Assembly: GCA_963809205.1 (NCBI GenBank)
Contig: CAWEIS010000003.1
Coordinates: forward strand, 124,001 to 188,000
Reading direction: 5' to 3'
Source of the DNA: DATLLN01 sp963809205
Lineage (GTDB): Bacteria; Actinomycetota; Thermoleophilia; Gaiellales; JAICJC01
Length of the DNA stretch: 64,000 bases
Below the pieces are notes generated by a model. The model had not been told where the DNA came from. It made no database searches and was given only the letters and a program-made list of their open reading frames with translations. This document shows positions 41,877 through 52,336 of this stretch, piece after piece (position 1 is the first letter of the stretch; each line of letters begins with the position of its first letter). The position numbers and the translations under genes were made by a program.

Positions 41877-42908
41877 ATGCGACGCCATCCACTCCTGATG
41901 CTCTGCGCGATCGCCGCGCTGCTCGTCTCGGGCGGCAGCGCCGGCGCGGCCGGCACACCGGACACGCTGGACTTCGGCGTCGCTCCGTCGAAGCTGCAGA
42001 TGAAGCTGATTCCCGGCCAGGTTGCCCACACCGACATCGACATCGTCAACCAGGGCGAAAAACCGCTGACGCTGGACGCGTACTTCAACGACTACACGAT
42101 CAGCTCGGCCAGCGACGTCCAGTTCAAGCCGCCGGGGACGCTGCCCGGGTCGGCGGCCACATGGTCGTCGCTCGATCAAGACGTGCTGAAGGTGCCGGCC
42201 AACGCCAGGTTCCGCGTGACGCTGACGATCCACGTGCCCAAGGACGCCGCGCTCGGCACGCACACGCTGGCAGTCATCTTCCGCTCGCGGGACGTCAGCA
42301 CCAAGCCCGGCTCCAACGTCAAGTACCGGCCGGCCGTCGCCTCGCTGCTGGCCGCCGGCGTTGCCAACCCAGACGGAAGCGGCCTGGTGATGAAGGGCGC
42401 CGCTAAGATCGCGTCGGTTGACGTCAGCTGGCTCTCGCTGTCGGACGTGATCCACTCGTCGGACAAGCTGGGCGCGATCGGCGACTGGCTGTTCCGGCCG
42501 ACCGTGACGGCGCATGTCGAGGTGCAGAACCAGGGCAACGCGTTCTTCAACATCCTCCACGGCGGCACCACGTTCGCGACGAAGTTCGGCCTGCCCAGCG
42601 GGGGGAAGACAATCAAGGCGCCGACCTACACGATCCTCCCGGACTCGACGCGCACGATCGACGCCAGCTGGACGCCGGGGCCGGTGGTCGCCAGCGGGAC
42701 GGCCGACGTCAAGCTCTACTACAACGACACCAGCGCGCTGACCGCGCCGCAGGCGACGTACGTCGTGGTGCCGTGGCACCTGATCCTGACCGTGTTGACG
42801 GTGCTGTTGCTGCTGGTCGGCACGAGGATGCTGCGGCGGTCACGGCGGCGGCGTAAGGTGAGCGCGCCGGTGGAGTCCCCATGGATCACGACGAAGGCCG
42901 GCTCATGA
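41877..42908 (+). CDS. DUF916-like WxL-interacting membrane protein
   Basis: A 343-residue protein with signal peptide, two Ig-like beta domains and a C-terminal membrane helix (VPWHLILTVLTVLLLLVG) with a basic tail. GVAPSKLQMKLIPGQVAHTD and DIVNQGEKPLTLDAYFNDYT are the start of DUF916 domains; THTLAVIFRSRDVS and later TVTAHVEVQNQGNAFFNI fit the second half. In low-GC Gram-positives such proteins bind WxL proteins and peptidoglycan. The ATG has an AGGAGG site 4 bases upstream. Its stop is one base from ftcD. Confidence 0.72.
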   Translation: MRRHPLLMLCAIAALLVSGGSAGAAGTPDTLDFGVAPSKLQMKLIPGQVAHTDIDIVNQGEKPLTLDAYFNDYTISSASDVQFKPPGTLPGSAATWSSLDQDVLKVPANARFRVTLTIHVPKDAALGTHTLAVIFRSRDVSTKPGSNVKYRPAVASLLAAGVANPDGSGLVMKGAAKIASVDVSWLSLSDVIHSSDKLGAIGDWLFRPTVTAHVEVQNQGNAFFNILHGGTTFATKFGLPSGGKTIKAPTYTILPDSTRTIDASWTPGPVVASGTADVKLYYNDTSALTAPQATYVVVPWHLILTVLTVLLLLVGTRMLRRSRRRRKVSAPVESPWITTKAGS

Positions 42909-42909
42909 C

Positions 42910-43800
42910 ATGAACGGGCATCTGCTCGAGGCCGTCCCCAACTTCTCCGAAGGTCGTGATGCGTCCGTGCTGGACGCGATCGGCAGCGCGATGGGCGACG
43001 CCGGTGGGCGGGTGCTCGATGTCCATGCGGACAGCGACCACAACCGGTCGGTGTTCACCGTCGCCGGCGGCCCCGACGAGCTGGTGGAGGCGCTGGCGGC
43101 GGGCATCGCCGTGGCCGCCGCGCGCATCGACCTCAACCGGCACGAGGGCGTCCACCCGCGGGTCGGGGCGGCGGACGTGGTGCCGATCGTGCGATTCGCC
43201 GACGGCGATGAGCGGCCGGAGCGCGCCGCCCGGGTGCTCGCCCGGCGGATCGCGATGATCGGGGTGCCGGTGCTCGGCTACGGCGAGCTCGGCGAGGGCC
43301 GACGGCCCGCGTTCTACCGCCAGGGCGGGATCGTGCAGCTGGCGCAGCGGATGGCGGCGGGGGAGATCGAGCCGCTGGCCGGGCCGCCCGAGCTGCACCC
43401 GACGGCAGGGGCGGTGCTGCTCGGCGTGCGCCGCCCGCTGGTCGCGTTCAACGTCGAGCTGGAGTCCGGTGACCTGGAGACCGCCCGGGCGATCGCCGCG
43501 GCGATCCGGGAGCGGGACGGCGGGCTGCCTGGCGTCCAGGCGATCGGGCTGGTGCTGCAAAGCAGCGGCCGGGCGCAGGTGTCGACGAACCTGATCGACA
43601 TCGAGGCAACGCCGCTCCAGGGGCTGGTCGCACGCATCGAGGAGCTGGCTGCGGAGCGCGGCGTGGGTGTCGCGGGCTCCGAGCTGGTCGGGCTGATGCC
43701 CGCGCGGGTGGCGGCCCGAGCTGCGGGCGATGTGCTGCGCCTCCCGGGAATGGCGGCCGACCGGATGCTCGAGGTCGCCGTCAGCGGCGAGTTCGAGTAG
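42910..43800 (+). CDS. ftcD: Glutamate formimidoyltransferase
   Basis: A 296-residue enzyme with the formiminotransferase N- and C-subdomains (VPNFSEGRD at the start; VHADSDHNRSVFTVAG; HEGVHPRVGAADVVP with the catalytic histidine region). It has no cyclodeaminase domain. It moves the formimino group of formiminoglutamate to tetrahydrofolate, the last step of the histidine path encoded nearby. It begins one base after the DUF916 gene and may be co-transcribed with it, which is odd for an unrelated function. Its 3' end overlaps the convergent methyltransferase gene by 20 bases. Confidence 0.92.
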   Translation: MNGHLLEAVPNFSEGRDASVLDAIGSAMGDAGGRVLDVHADSDHNRSVFTVAGGPDELVEALAAGIAVAAARIDLNRHEGVHPRVGAADVVPIVRFADGDERPERAARVLARRIAMIGVPVLGYGELGEGRRPAFYRQGGIVQLAQRMAAGEIEPLAGPPELHPTAGAVLLGVRRPLVAFNVELESGDLETARAIAAAIRERDGGLPGVQAIGLVLQSSGRAQVSTNLIDIEATPLQGLVARIEELAAERGVGVAGSELVGLMPARVAARAAGDVLRLPGMAADRMLEVAVSGEFE

Positions 43801-44455
43801 CCCGGTACTCGGCGACGATGGTCGATCGGCGACGGTCCGGCAGCGCGTGCTCCGCGCCCCGCAGCAGCCGCGCGCAGCCGCGATGCTCGCCGGCGTAGCG
43901 GTGCAGCGTCGCGACGGTGCACAGCGCGACCGGTGAGAACCCGCACCCGCGGAGCGTCGCGTCCAGCGCGTCGGGCGTGTTCGCCCGGTAGACGGCGGGG
44001 AACACGTCGCGTTCCTCGGCGCCCGCGCCACGGCGTTTGATGGCCACCCGCGCGTGCTGGGGCAGCAGGTGCGCCGCCCGCATCACCGGGTTGGCGATGT
44101 TGCTGGTGATCACGATCAGCGCACCGCTGGGCGTCAGCACCCGACGCCACTCGGCGAAGGCGGCCCCGGGGCGCTGCAGGTGCTCGACGACGAAGTTCGC
44201 GTAGACGAGGTCGAAGCTGGCGTCTGCGAAGGGCAGCTCCGCGCAGCAGTCGGCGGCGACGAAGCGATCGAGGATCGGGTTCTGGCGGCCTGCGTCGACG
44301 TCGACGTCGACGCCCACCAGCTCGGCGATCCAGGCCCGTCGCCGCTCCAGGCGGGTTGTGCGTCCACAGCCGATTTCCAGCACCCGCGCGCCGGGGCGGA
44401 GAGCGTCGTCGAGGAGCCGGGCCTCGACGGCCGTGTGCGAGGTCTCGAAGGTCAT
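43781..44455 (-). CDS. Class I SAM-dependent methyltransferase
   Basis: A 224-residue enzyme of the methyltransferase-11 type. GARVLEIGCGRTTRLERRRA is SAM motif I, LPFADASFDLVYANFVVEHL is motif II/III, and GALIVITSNIANP follows. The C-terminal third (ALDATLRGCGFSPVALCTVA) is typical of this branch. Substrate unknown. It is divergent from hutH with 73 bases between. Confidence 0.85.
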   Translation of the reverse strand: MTFETSHTAVEARLLDDALRPGARVLEIGCGRTTRLERRRAWIAELVGVDVDVDAGRQNPILDRFVAADCCAELPFADASFDLVYANFVVEHLQRPGAAFAEWRRVLTPSGALIVITSNIANPVMRAAHLLPQHARVAIKRRGAGAEERDVFPAVYRANTPDALDATLRGCGFSPVALCTVATLHRYAGEHRGCARLLRGAEHALPDRRRSTIVAEYRATRTRR

Positions 44456-44513
44456 GAGCGACTTGTGCTAAGTCGCATTAGCCCCCGCCGCGCAGATTCC
44501 TGCACGCCGCGCG

Positions 44514-44519
44514 TAGACT
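44514..44519 (+). promoter_or_regulatory. Leaderless -10 element (TAGACT) for hutH
   Basis: TAGACT ends 9 bases before the GTG at 44529. Confidence 0.55.
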
Positions 44520-44528
44520 GACCGGCGC

Positions 44529-46064
44529 GTGGCGATCGAGATCGAGCTGACTGGGGACGGCCTGGCCGTCGAGGACGTCGAGAGCGTGGCGCTTGGCCGC
44601 GCGGCGGTGCGGCTCGGTGACCGGGCGATCGGGCGGATCGCGGCGTCGCGCGCGCTGATCGAGCAGGCCGTCGAGTCGGGCACGCCGACCTACGGTGTGA
44701 ACACCGGCTTCGGCCGGTTCGTCGACGTGGCGATCGCGCATGATGAGGTTGCGCGGCTGCAGCTCAACCTGCTGCGCAGCCATGCCTGCGGTGTCGGCGA
44801 GCCGTTCCCGACCGAGGTCGTGCGCGCGGCCATCCTGCTGCGGGCCAATGCGCTGGCGACCGGTGCGTCGGGTGTGCGGCGGGAGACGGTCGAGCTGCTG
44901 CTGGCACTGCTCGCCGAAGGCGTGCACCCGCGGGTTCCTTCCCGTGGCTCGCTGGGCGCCAGCGGCGACCTGGCGCCGCTCGCGCATCTTGCGCTGCCGC
45001 TGGTCGGCGAGGGTGAGGCCGAGATCGGCGGTGAGCTACTGCCGGGCGCCGAGGCCCTGCGCCGCGCGGGGCTCGAGCCGCTGGTGCTCGGAGCCAAGGA
45101 GGGGCTGGCGCTGATCAACGGCACCCAGTTCATGACGGCGATCGGTGCGCTGGTGCTGACCAGGGCCGAGCGGCTGGCCAAGATCGCCGACCTTGCGGCG
45201 TCGCAGTCGGTCGAGGCGGTGCGCGGATCGCGCACGCCGTTCTCTCCCGAGATCCAGGCACTGCGTCCGCATCCCGGGCAGGTTGCCTCCGCGGCGAACA
45301 TGTACGCCTTGCTGGATAACTCCGAGATCAACGAATCCCACCGCTGGTGCGGCCGCGTGCAGGACGCCTACTCGCTGCGCTGCTCGCCGCAGGTGCACGG
45401 GGCCTGCCGGGACGCGCTGGACTACGTCCGCCGGGTCGTCTCGATCGAGGTGAACGCGGCGACCGACAACCCGCTGGTGTTCGCCGAGGCCGGCGAGGTG
45501 CTGTCCAACGGCAACTTCCACGGCGAGCCCGTCGCCATCGCGCTGGACACCGCCACGATCGCCCTGGCCGAGCTGGCCGGCATCGCCGAGCGACGGATCG
45601 AGCGGATGGTCAACCCGACCATGAGCGAGGGTCTGCCGCCGTTCCTGACCAAGGAGGGTGGGCTGAACTCGGGGTTCATGATCCCGCACTACGTCGCCGC
45701 CAGCCTGGTCGCCGAGAACAAGGTGCTTGCCCACCCGGCGTCCGTGGATTCGATCCCGACGTCGGCCGGCCAGGAGGATCACGTCTCGATGGGCGCCACG
45801 GCGGCCGTCCACTGCTGGCAGGTGTGCGTCAACGTCGAGCGTGTGCTGGCCGTCGAGCTGCTGTGCGGCGCGCAGGGCATCGACTTCCTCGCCCCGCTTC
45901 GACCCGGCCCCGGCGTGGCCGCGCTGCAGGCGGCGCTGCGCGAGCGCTCGCCGCACCTGGCGGACGACCGGTCGCTGACGGCGGATATCGAGTCGGTGGC
46001 CGGCGGCATCCGCGACGGCTCGCTGCTGGCGGCGGCGGAGGCCGCGGCCGGCCCGCTCAGCTGA
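44529..46064 (+). CDS. hutH: Histidine ammonia-lyase
   Basis: A 511-residue cytosolic enzyme. Ala144-Ser145-Gly146 in SRGSLGASGDLAPL forms the MIO electrophile, Tyr55 in TYGVNTGFG is the catalytic base, and QEDHVSMG near residue 415 is the closing family motif. It removes ammonia from L-histidine to give urocanate, the first step of histidine use. Length matches bacterial HutH. The GTG start is supported by TAGACT 9 bases upstream. The 3' end overlaps the convergent sugar dehydrogenase gene by 8 bases. Confidence 0.95.
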   Translation: MAIEIELTGDGLAVEDVESVALGRAAVRLGDRAIGRIAASRALIEQAVESGTPTYGVNTGFGRFVDVAIAHDEVARLQLNLLRSHACGVGEPFPTEVVRAAILLRANALATGASGVRRETVELLLALLAEGVHPRVPSRGSLGASGDLAPLAHLALPLVGEGEAEIGGELLPGAEALRRAGLEPLVLGAKEGLALINGTQFMTAIGALVLTRAERLAKIADLAASQSVEAVRGSRTPFSPEIQALRPHPGQVASAANMYALLDNSEINESHRWCGRVQDAYSLRCSPQVHGACRDALDYVRRVVSIEVNAATDNPLVFAEAGEVLSNGNFHGEPVAIALDTATIALAELAGIAERRIERMVNPTMSEGLPPFLTKEGGLNSGFMIPHYVAASLVAENKVLAHPASVDSIPTSAGQEDHVSMGATAAVHCWQVCVNVERVLAVELLCGAQGIDFLAPLRPGPGVAALQAALRERSPHLADDRSLTADIESVAGGIRDGSLLAAAEAAAGPLS

Positions 46065-47133
46065 CCGGGACGATGCGGTAGACGCGCCCGCTGAGCGTCG
46101 TCAGGAAGAGGCCGCCGTTGGCCCCCTCGCCGAACGACGAGATCAGGTGCACCTTGTGGCTGAAGCCGGTCTGCGCGGGCTTGCCGCCCGGCTTCTGCCG
46201 CCACACCGTGCCCGAGCAGAAGTCCGCGTACAGGTAGTAGCCGCGGAGGGGGACGATCGAGCCGCGGTAGACGTAGCCGCCGGTGACGGCGCAGTTGCCG
46301 CCGGGGTTGTGCGGGTAGGCGCGCATCGGGAACCGCAGGTGGCGGCGGTCGATCGGCTGGCGCTTGTAGACGGCGAATCCCTCGTAGTAGCTCCAGCCGA
46401 GGCTCGTCCCCGCCGGCGTGCCGTGCGGGATCCGGTCGATCTCCTCGTAGCGGCCCTGGCCGACGTCGCCGATGTAGAGGTCGCCGTTCGCCCGGTCGAA
46501 CGAGAAGCGCCACGGGTTGCGCAGCCCGAGCGCGTAGATCCCGGTCGGCGCCGGGAACCGGCTGACGTCCATCCGCAGGATCTTGCCGAACCGCGAGTGC
46601 GGGTTGAGTGCCCGCTCCTGGGGGTCGCCCTCGCTGCCGCCGTCGCCCAGCCCGACGTACAGCCGGCCGCCCGGACCGAACGCGATGTGCCCGCCGTTGT
46701 GGTTCGGGTAGGGCTGGTTGACACGGAGGTAGATCCGCATGTCGAACGGGTTCAGGCGATTGGGGCTGCTCGCGTGGTAGGCGGTCACACGCGTGTCGCC
46801 GGCCCGGTTGGTGTACGAGACGAAGACCCGGTGGTTGGTCTGGTAGCCGGGGTCGAAGGCCATCGACAGCAGTCCCTGCTCCCCGCCTGTGGAGACCCGG
46901 TTGGAGATGTTCAGGAACGGCCGCTTGAGCAGACGCCCGTTTTGCAGGATGCGGATCGAGCCGCCCTTGAGCACGATGAAGATGCGGCTCGAGTCGCCCG
47001 GCGCGGTGGTCACGAACAGCGGGTTCTTGAGGCCCTTGGAGATCAGCGCCAGGCCGAGGCTGCGGGCCTGTGCGGTCGCCGGCAGCGCGAGTAGCGCGGC
47101 GACGGCGAGCAGCGCCAGCCGGGCGCCTCTCAT
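46057..47133 (-). CDS. Secreted PQQ-dependent sugar dehydrogenase-like protein (GDH-B/YliI type)
   Basis: A 358-residue exported protein: signal peptide ending near AQARS, then a six-bladed propeller. GLKNPLFVTTAPGDSSRIFI opens the domain, EQGLLSMAFDPGY, NHNGGHIAFGPGGRLYVGLG and ALGLRNPWRFSFDRANGDLY are the conserved blades of soluble glucose or aldose dehydrogenases with PQQ. The GGHIAFGP histidine fits the catalytic base position. The actual sugar is unknown and some relatives lack PQQ. Its ATG overlaps the stop of the SDR gene, so the two are coupled. Confidence 0.87.
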   Translation of the reverse strand: MRGARLALLAVAALLALPATAQARSLGLALISKGLKNPLFVTTAPGDSSRIFIVLKGGSIRILQNGRLLKRPFLNISNRVSTGGEQGLLSMAFDPGYQTNHRVFVSYTNRAGDTRVTAYHASSPNRLNPFDMRIYLRVNQPYPNHNGGHIAFGPGGRLYVGLGDGGSEGDPQERALNPHSRFGKILRMDVSRFPAPTGIYALGLRNPWRFSFDRANGDLYIGDVGQGRYEEIDRIPHGTPAGTSLGWSYYEGFAVYKRQPIDRRHLRFPMRAYPHNPGGNCAVTGGYVYRGSIVPLRGYYLYADFCSGTVWRQKPGGKPAQTGFSHKVHLISSFGEGANGGLFLTTLSGRVYRIVPVS

Positions 47134-47804
47134 ACGGCCGCCATCCGCTCGAGCACGACCTCGCGGACGAGGGCCGCCGGGGACAGCGCGAGGCACCACT
47201 CCATGGTTGCGGCGACGTCCGACGGCCGTAGGCGCTCGCCGCCGAACCCGGCCGCGTCGCCCATCCGCGTGTCGACCAGGCCGGGGGAGATGACCGTGGC
47301 GCGCACGCCCCGCGGCGCCTCCTCCTGGATGAACGTCCGGGTCAGTCCACGCAGCCCCCACTTGGACGTCGAGTAGGGGCCGAACTCGGCCATCCCCTCG
47401 TGTCCCGCGATCGACGAGATCACGAACGCGTAGCCACGGCTGCGGCGGAGGTGCGGCGTCGCTGCGGCGAGGGTGTTGGCCACGCCCACCACGTTGACCC
47501 GCAGCGTGGACTGCCAAACATCGGCGGGCGTGTCGACCAGCAGCGCTCGCTCGGTCAGTACGCCGGCGTTGGCGACCACGACGGCCAGGCCGCCCAGCGC
47601 CGCCGCCGCCTCGTCGGCCAGGGCGCCGATCGCCTCCCGGTCGGTGACGTCGCAGACCCGGGCGAGCTCCGTCTCGCCGGCGGCGGCCGCCACGTCCTCG
47701 GCGTGGCGGCCGCAGACGGCGACGCCGAGCCCCAGGCGCCGCAGCGTGCGCGCGCACTCGAGGCCGATGCCCCTCGTGCCGCCGGTGATCAGCGCGCCTG
47801 CCAT
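47130..47804 (-). CDS. Short-chain dehydrogenase/reductase
   Basis: A 224-residue classical SDR. ITGGTRGIGLECA binds NAD(P), VVANAGVL is the NAG motif, and the catalytic Ser-Tyr-Lys lie in ISSIAGHEG and YSTSKWGL. The ATG at 47804 is chosen because the nucleotide motif follows at once and TACACT ends 7 bases upstream. Its stop overlaps the start of the sugar dehydrogenase gene; a joint role in sugar oxidation is possible but unproven. Confidence 0.87.
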   Translation of the reverse strand: MAGALITGGTRGIGLECARTLRRLGLGVAVCGRHAEDVAAAAGETELARVCDVTDREAIGALADEAAAALGGLAVVVANAGVLTERALLVDTPADVWQSTLRVNVVGVANTLAAATPHLRRSRGYAFVISSIAGHEGMAEFGPYSTSKWGLRGLTRTFIQEEAPRGVRATVISPGLVDTRMGDAAGFGGERLRPSDVAATMEWCLALSPAALVREVVLERMAAV

Positions 47805-47811
47805 CGGGGCG

Positions 47812-47817
47812 AGTGTA
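47812..47817 (-). promoter_or_regulatory. Leaderless -10 element (TACACT) for the SDR-sugar dehydrogenase pair
   Basis: TACACT on the minus strand ends 7 bases before the ATG at 47804. Confidence 0.55.
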
Positions 47818-47826
47818 GATGTCGCT

Positions 47827-47855
47827 GCAACGAAGGGGTCTGACCCCGTTGTTGC
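47827..47855. repeat. REP-like inverted repeat, copy 2 (GGGGTC-T-GACCCC core)
   Basis: Arms 47827-47840 and 47842-47855 pair in 12 of 14 positions around T 47841. The core is the same as in copies 1 and 3, with the central base changed. It lies between two divergent leaderless promoters, 4 bases before the hutU -10 box, so here it cannot be a terminator. Confidence 0.75.
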
Positions 47856-47859
47856 GTGG

Positions 47860-47865
47860 TAGCGT
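47860..47865 (+). promoter_or_regulatory. Leaderless -10 element (TAGCGT) for hutU
   Basis: TAGCGT ends 6 bases before the GTG at 47872 and sits beside the REP-like repeat. Confidence 0.45.
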
Positions 47866-47871
47866 GAAGCC

Positions 47872-49569
<1,698 letters not shown>

Positions 49570-49573
49570 TGCC

Positions 49574-50251
49574 ATGTCCGACAAGACCGCGATCCTGACC
49601 GGAGTGACCGGCGGCTGGGGCCGCGCGGTGCTCGACCGCTTCCTCGACCGGGGCTGGAACGTGTGCGCGACGACGCGCGGCGAGACTGACCTGCCGGACG
49701 GCGTGCTGGTCGCCGAGGCCGACCTGACTGATGCAGACTCTGCACAGGCGGTCGTCGACGCCACGATGAAGCGGTTCGGCAGGATCGACGCGCTGGCCTG
49801 CGTCGCCGGCGGGTTCGCCGCCGCCGGCCCGGTGCACGAGCAGTCGCTCGACGTCTGGCGGAAGCAGCTAGCGCTCAACCTGGACACCGCCTATCTGATC
49901 AGCCGCGCCGCGCTGGGGCCGATGCTGGCGCAGGGCTCCGGGTCGATCGTGTTCGTCGGCTCGCGGGCGGCCGTGCGGCCGTTCGCCGGGGCGTCGGCGT
50001 ACATCGTCAGCAAGGCGGCGGTGATCGCCCTGATGCAGGCGATCGACGTCGAGGTGCGGAGCAAGGGCGTGCGCGCGAACGTGATCGTCCCGAACATCGT
50101 CGATACGCCGCGGAACCGGGAGGAGAACCCGGACGCGGACTTCTCGAGATGGACGACCGGCGAGGAGATGGCGGCAGCCATCGAGTGGCTCTGCGGCGAC
50201 GAGTCGGCCCCGTTGTCGGGGGGTACGATCCCCGCCTATGGCCGCGCCTAG
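49574..50251 (+). CDS. Short-chain dehydrogenase/reductase inside the hut operon
   Basis: A 225-residue SDR: AILTGVTGGWGRAVL binds the nucleotide, VAGGFAAAGP replaces the usual NNAG, and YIVSKAAV carries Tyr and Lys. It starts 4 bases after hutU and overlaps hutI by 14 bases, so it is translated with the histidine genes. No SDR step is known in the HutH-HutU-HutI-FtcD route; it could reduce a side product or belong to an unnoticed branch. Function is open. Confidence 0.85.
   Translation: MSDKTAILTGVTGGWGRAVLDRFLDRGWNVCATTRGETDLPDGVLVAEADLTDADSAQAVVDATMKRFGRIDALACVAGGFAAAGPVHEQSLDVWRKQLALNLDTAYLISRAALGPMLAQGSGSIVFVGSRAAVRPFAGASAYIVSKAAVIALMQAIDVEVRSKGVRANVIVPNIVDTPRNREENPDADFSRWTTGEEMAAAIEWLCGDESAPLSGGTIPAYGRA
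50224..50229 (+). promoter_or_regulatory. Possible internal leaderless -10 element (TACGAT) for hutI
   Basis: TACGAT ends 8 bases before the ATG at 50238 and lies inside the end of the SDR gene, so it would be an internal promoter. Confidence 0.45.
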
Positions 50252-51476
50252 CGCCCGCGCCTCCATCCTGATCGACAACATCGGCATGCTGGCGTCGCCG
50301 GCCGGCGACCGCGCGCCGCTGCGGGGGCCGGAGCTGGGCGCCGTCGAGGTGACACGCGACGCGGCGGTGGCCATCGTCGACGGGCGCATCGAGGCGGCCG
50401 GCCCGCGCGACGCCGTACGCGCCGCGCACGGCGCGCTGGAGGTGGTCGATGCCGGCGGCCGGGCGGCGATTCCCGGCCTGATCGACTGCCACACCCACGC
50501 AGCCTTCGGCGGCGACCGTGCCGGCGAGTTCGAGCTGCGCGCCGGAGGCGCCGGATACGAGGAGATCCATGCCGCCGGCGGAGGCATCGCCAGCTCGGTG
50601 CGGGCGACGCGGCAGGCGGCCGCCGAAGGCACCCTGGGCATGATGCTGGAGCGGCATCTGGGATGGATGGCCGCCCAGGGGACGACCACGGCCGAGGTCA
50701 AGTCCGGCTACGGCCTCGACCGCGACACCGAGCTGGCCATGCTCGAGGCCGCGTCGCTGCCGCACCGGATCGAGACCGTGCCGACGTTCCTGGGAGCGCA
50801 TGCGGTGGCGCCCGACTGGGACGACGCCGACGCGTACATCGATTTCGTGATCGATGATGTGCTGCCGGCCGCCGCGCCGGCCGCCGAGGCCGCCGACGTG
50901 TTCCTCGAGCGCGGCGCCTTCGACCGGGCGCAGGCCGACCGCTATCTGCAGGCGGCGGCCCGCCACGGTCTGGCGCTGCGCCTGCACGCCGACCAGTTCT
51001 CGGAGGGCGGCGGGGTGGAGCTGGCTGTCCTGCTGGGCGCGCGCTCCGTCGACCACCTCGAGGCGACCGGCGAGCGGGGTGTTGCCGCGCTGTGCGACAG
51101 CCAGGTGGCGGCGGTGCTGCTGCCCGCCTGCGTGCTGATGCTCGATCTGCCGCGGCCGCCCGCCCGCGGGCTGATCGACGGCGGCGCAACGGTCTGCTTG
51201 GCCACCGACTTCAACCCCGGCAGCGCGTTCTGCGACTCGCTGCCGCTGGTCATGTCGCTGGCCTGCATGCAGCTCGGCATGACGCCCGGCGAGGCGCTCG
51301 GTGCGTGCACGGTCAACGCCGCCTGGGTGCTGGGCCGGCACGAGCGGCTGGGCCGCATCGCACCCGGCTACGACGGCGACCTCGTGCTGCTCGACGCCGA
51401 CGACTGGCGGCATGCCTCCTACCACCTCGGCGGCCGGGTGGCGGCTGCGACCTACAAACGGGGTGTGCACCTGTGA
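50238..51476 (+). CDS. hutI: Imidazolonepropionase
   Basis: A 412-residue metal-dependent amidohydrolase. GLIDCHTHAAFGGDRAGEFE gives the metal histidines and substrate arginine, KSGYGLDRDTELAML is the family signature, and LRLHADQFSEGGGVELAVLL and TDFNPGSAF provide the remaining ligands. It opens imidazolonepropionate to N-formiminoglutamate. The gene overlaps the SDR upstream by 14 bases and its stop overlaps the GTG of the next gene. Confidence 0.95.
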   Translation: MAAPSARASILIDNIGMLASPAGDRAPLRGPELGAVEVTRDAAVAIVDGRIEAAGPRDAVRAAHGALEVVDAGGRAAIPGLIDCHTHAAFGGDRAGEFELRAGGAGYEEIHAAGGGIASSVRATRQAAAEGTLGMMLERHLGWMAAQGTTTAEVKSGYGLDRDTELAMLEAASLPHRIETVPTFLGAHAVAPDWDDADAYIDFVIDDVLPAAAPAAEAADVFLERGAFDRAQADRYLQAAARHGLALRLHADQFSEGGGVELAVLLGARSVDHLEATGERGVAALCDSQVAAVLLPACVLMLDLPRPPARGLIDGGATVCLATDFNPGSAFCDSLPLVMSLACMQLGMTPGEALGACTVNAAWVLGRHERLGRIAPGYDGDLVLLDADDWRHASYHLGGRVAAATYKRGVHL

Positions 51477-52300
51477 ACGAGCTGCGCGACCGGATCGCCC
51501 GCATGCCCGCGGTCGAGGCCGTCGGACTGATCGGCGTCGCCATGACGCTGGTCGGCGTCGCGGTCACCGTGGACGCGCTGGTCGAGGCCTCCCGCGCGAC
51601 CACCGGCGCCGCGCTGCTCGCGTGGTACGACCGGCTGCTGCTCGGCCTGTGGGAGCTGCGGATCGAATCCACGGCGTGGTTCACTGCCGGGCTGGTCGTG
51701 CTGTGGTGGGCGCTCGCCCACGACGCGCGGCTGGGCGGCTACCGCCGAGACGCCTCGCGCGCCGCCGGCGGACTCGCCGTCGGCTTCGCCCTGGTCGCCG
51801 TCGCGGTGGCGATCGGCGCCACGATCGTGGCGCTGCGCGGCGAGGTCGCGGGCGTCACGTTCACGCAGAGCGAGCGGCTGCTGACCTGGCTGCTGCAGGT
51901 CTCGACGGCCGCCGGCGCCGGCGCAGTCTGGACGGTGCTTGCCGTCAAGCTCCCGCCCGCCGAGTCGCTGGTCGCCGACGAGCCGTGGGAGGAGGACGCG
52001 CCGGATCCCGAGCCCGAGCCTCCGGCGCCGATGTCCGGGGAGGCGCTCGGCCCGCCGCCCGAGCTTCCGGCGCCCGAGCCCGAGCCTGCGGACGATCCGG
52101 CTCCCGAGCCGGAGCCGGTGCCCGTCGCAGCCCGGTCGCGATCGGTGCTCGACGAGGCGACGGCGATCTACCAGAACCGGCTGGCGTATTCGCCCAACCG
52201 CGATCGGGCCAAGGAGCTGCTCGACCGGCTCGCCACGGCCGAGCGGTCGGGCCGTGAGGACGAGGCGCGCGGCCTGCTGGGCGAGCTGTCGGAGCTGTAG
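51473..52300 (+). CDS. Membrane protein with a proline/glutamate-rich linker, unknown
   Basis: A 275-residue protein: about four hydrophobic segments in residues 15-165, then an acidic stretch of PEPE repeats (EPEPPAPMSGEALGPPPELP and more), and a helical C-terminal 60 residues (AIYQNRLAYSPNRDRAKELL). The GTG at 51473 overlaps the hutI stop by 4 bases, so it is made with the histidine enzymes although nothing suggests a transporter. No family recognised. Confidence 0.65.
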   Translation: MNELRDRIARMPAVEAVGLIGVAMTLVGVAVTVDALVEASRATTGAALLAWYDRLLLGLWELRIESTAWFTAGLVVLWWALAHDARLGGYRRDASRAAGGLAVGFALVAVAVAIGATIVALRGEVAGVTFTQSERLLTWLLQVSTAAGAGAVWTVLAVKLPPAESLVADEPWEEDAPDPEPEPPAPMSGEALGPPPELPAPEPEPADDPAPEPEPVPVAARSRSVLDEATAIYQNRLAYSPNRDRAKELLDRLATAERSGREDEARGLLGELSEL

Positions 52301-52320
52301 GGCGGCTTCCGCCGCACCGG

Positions 52321-52326
52321 TAGACT
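52321..52326 (+). promoter_or_regulatory. Leaderless -10 element (TAGACT) for the 52337 gene
   Basis: TAGACT ends 10 bases before the ATG at 52337 and may drive the whole run to aspS. Confidence 0.5.
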
Positions 52327-52336
52327 TTGCTCTCCG

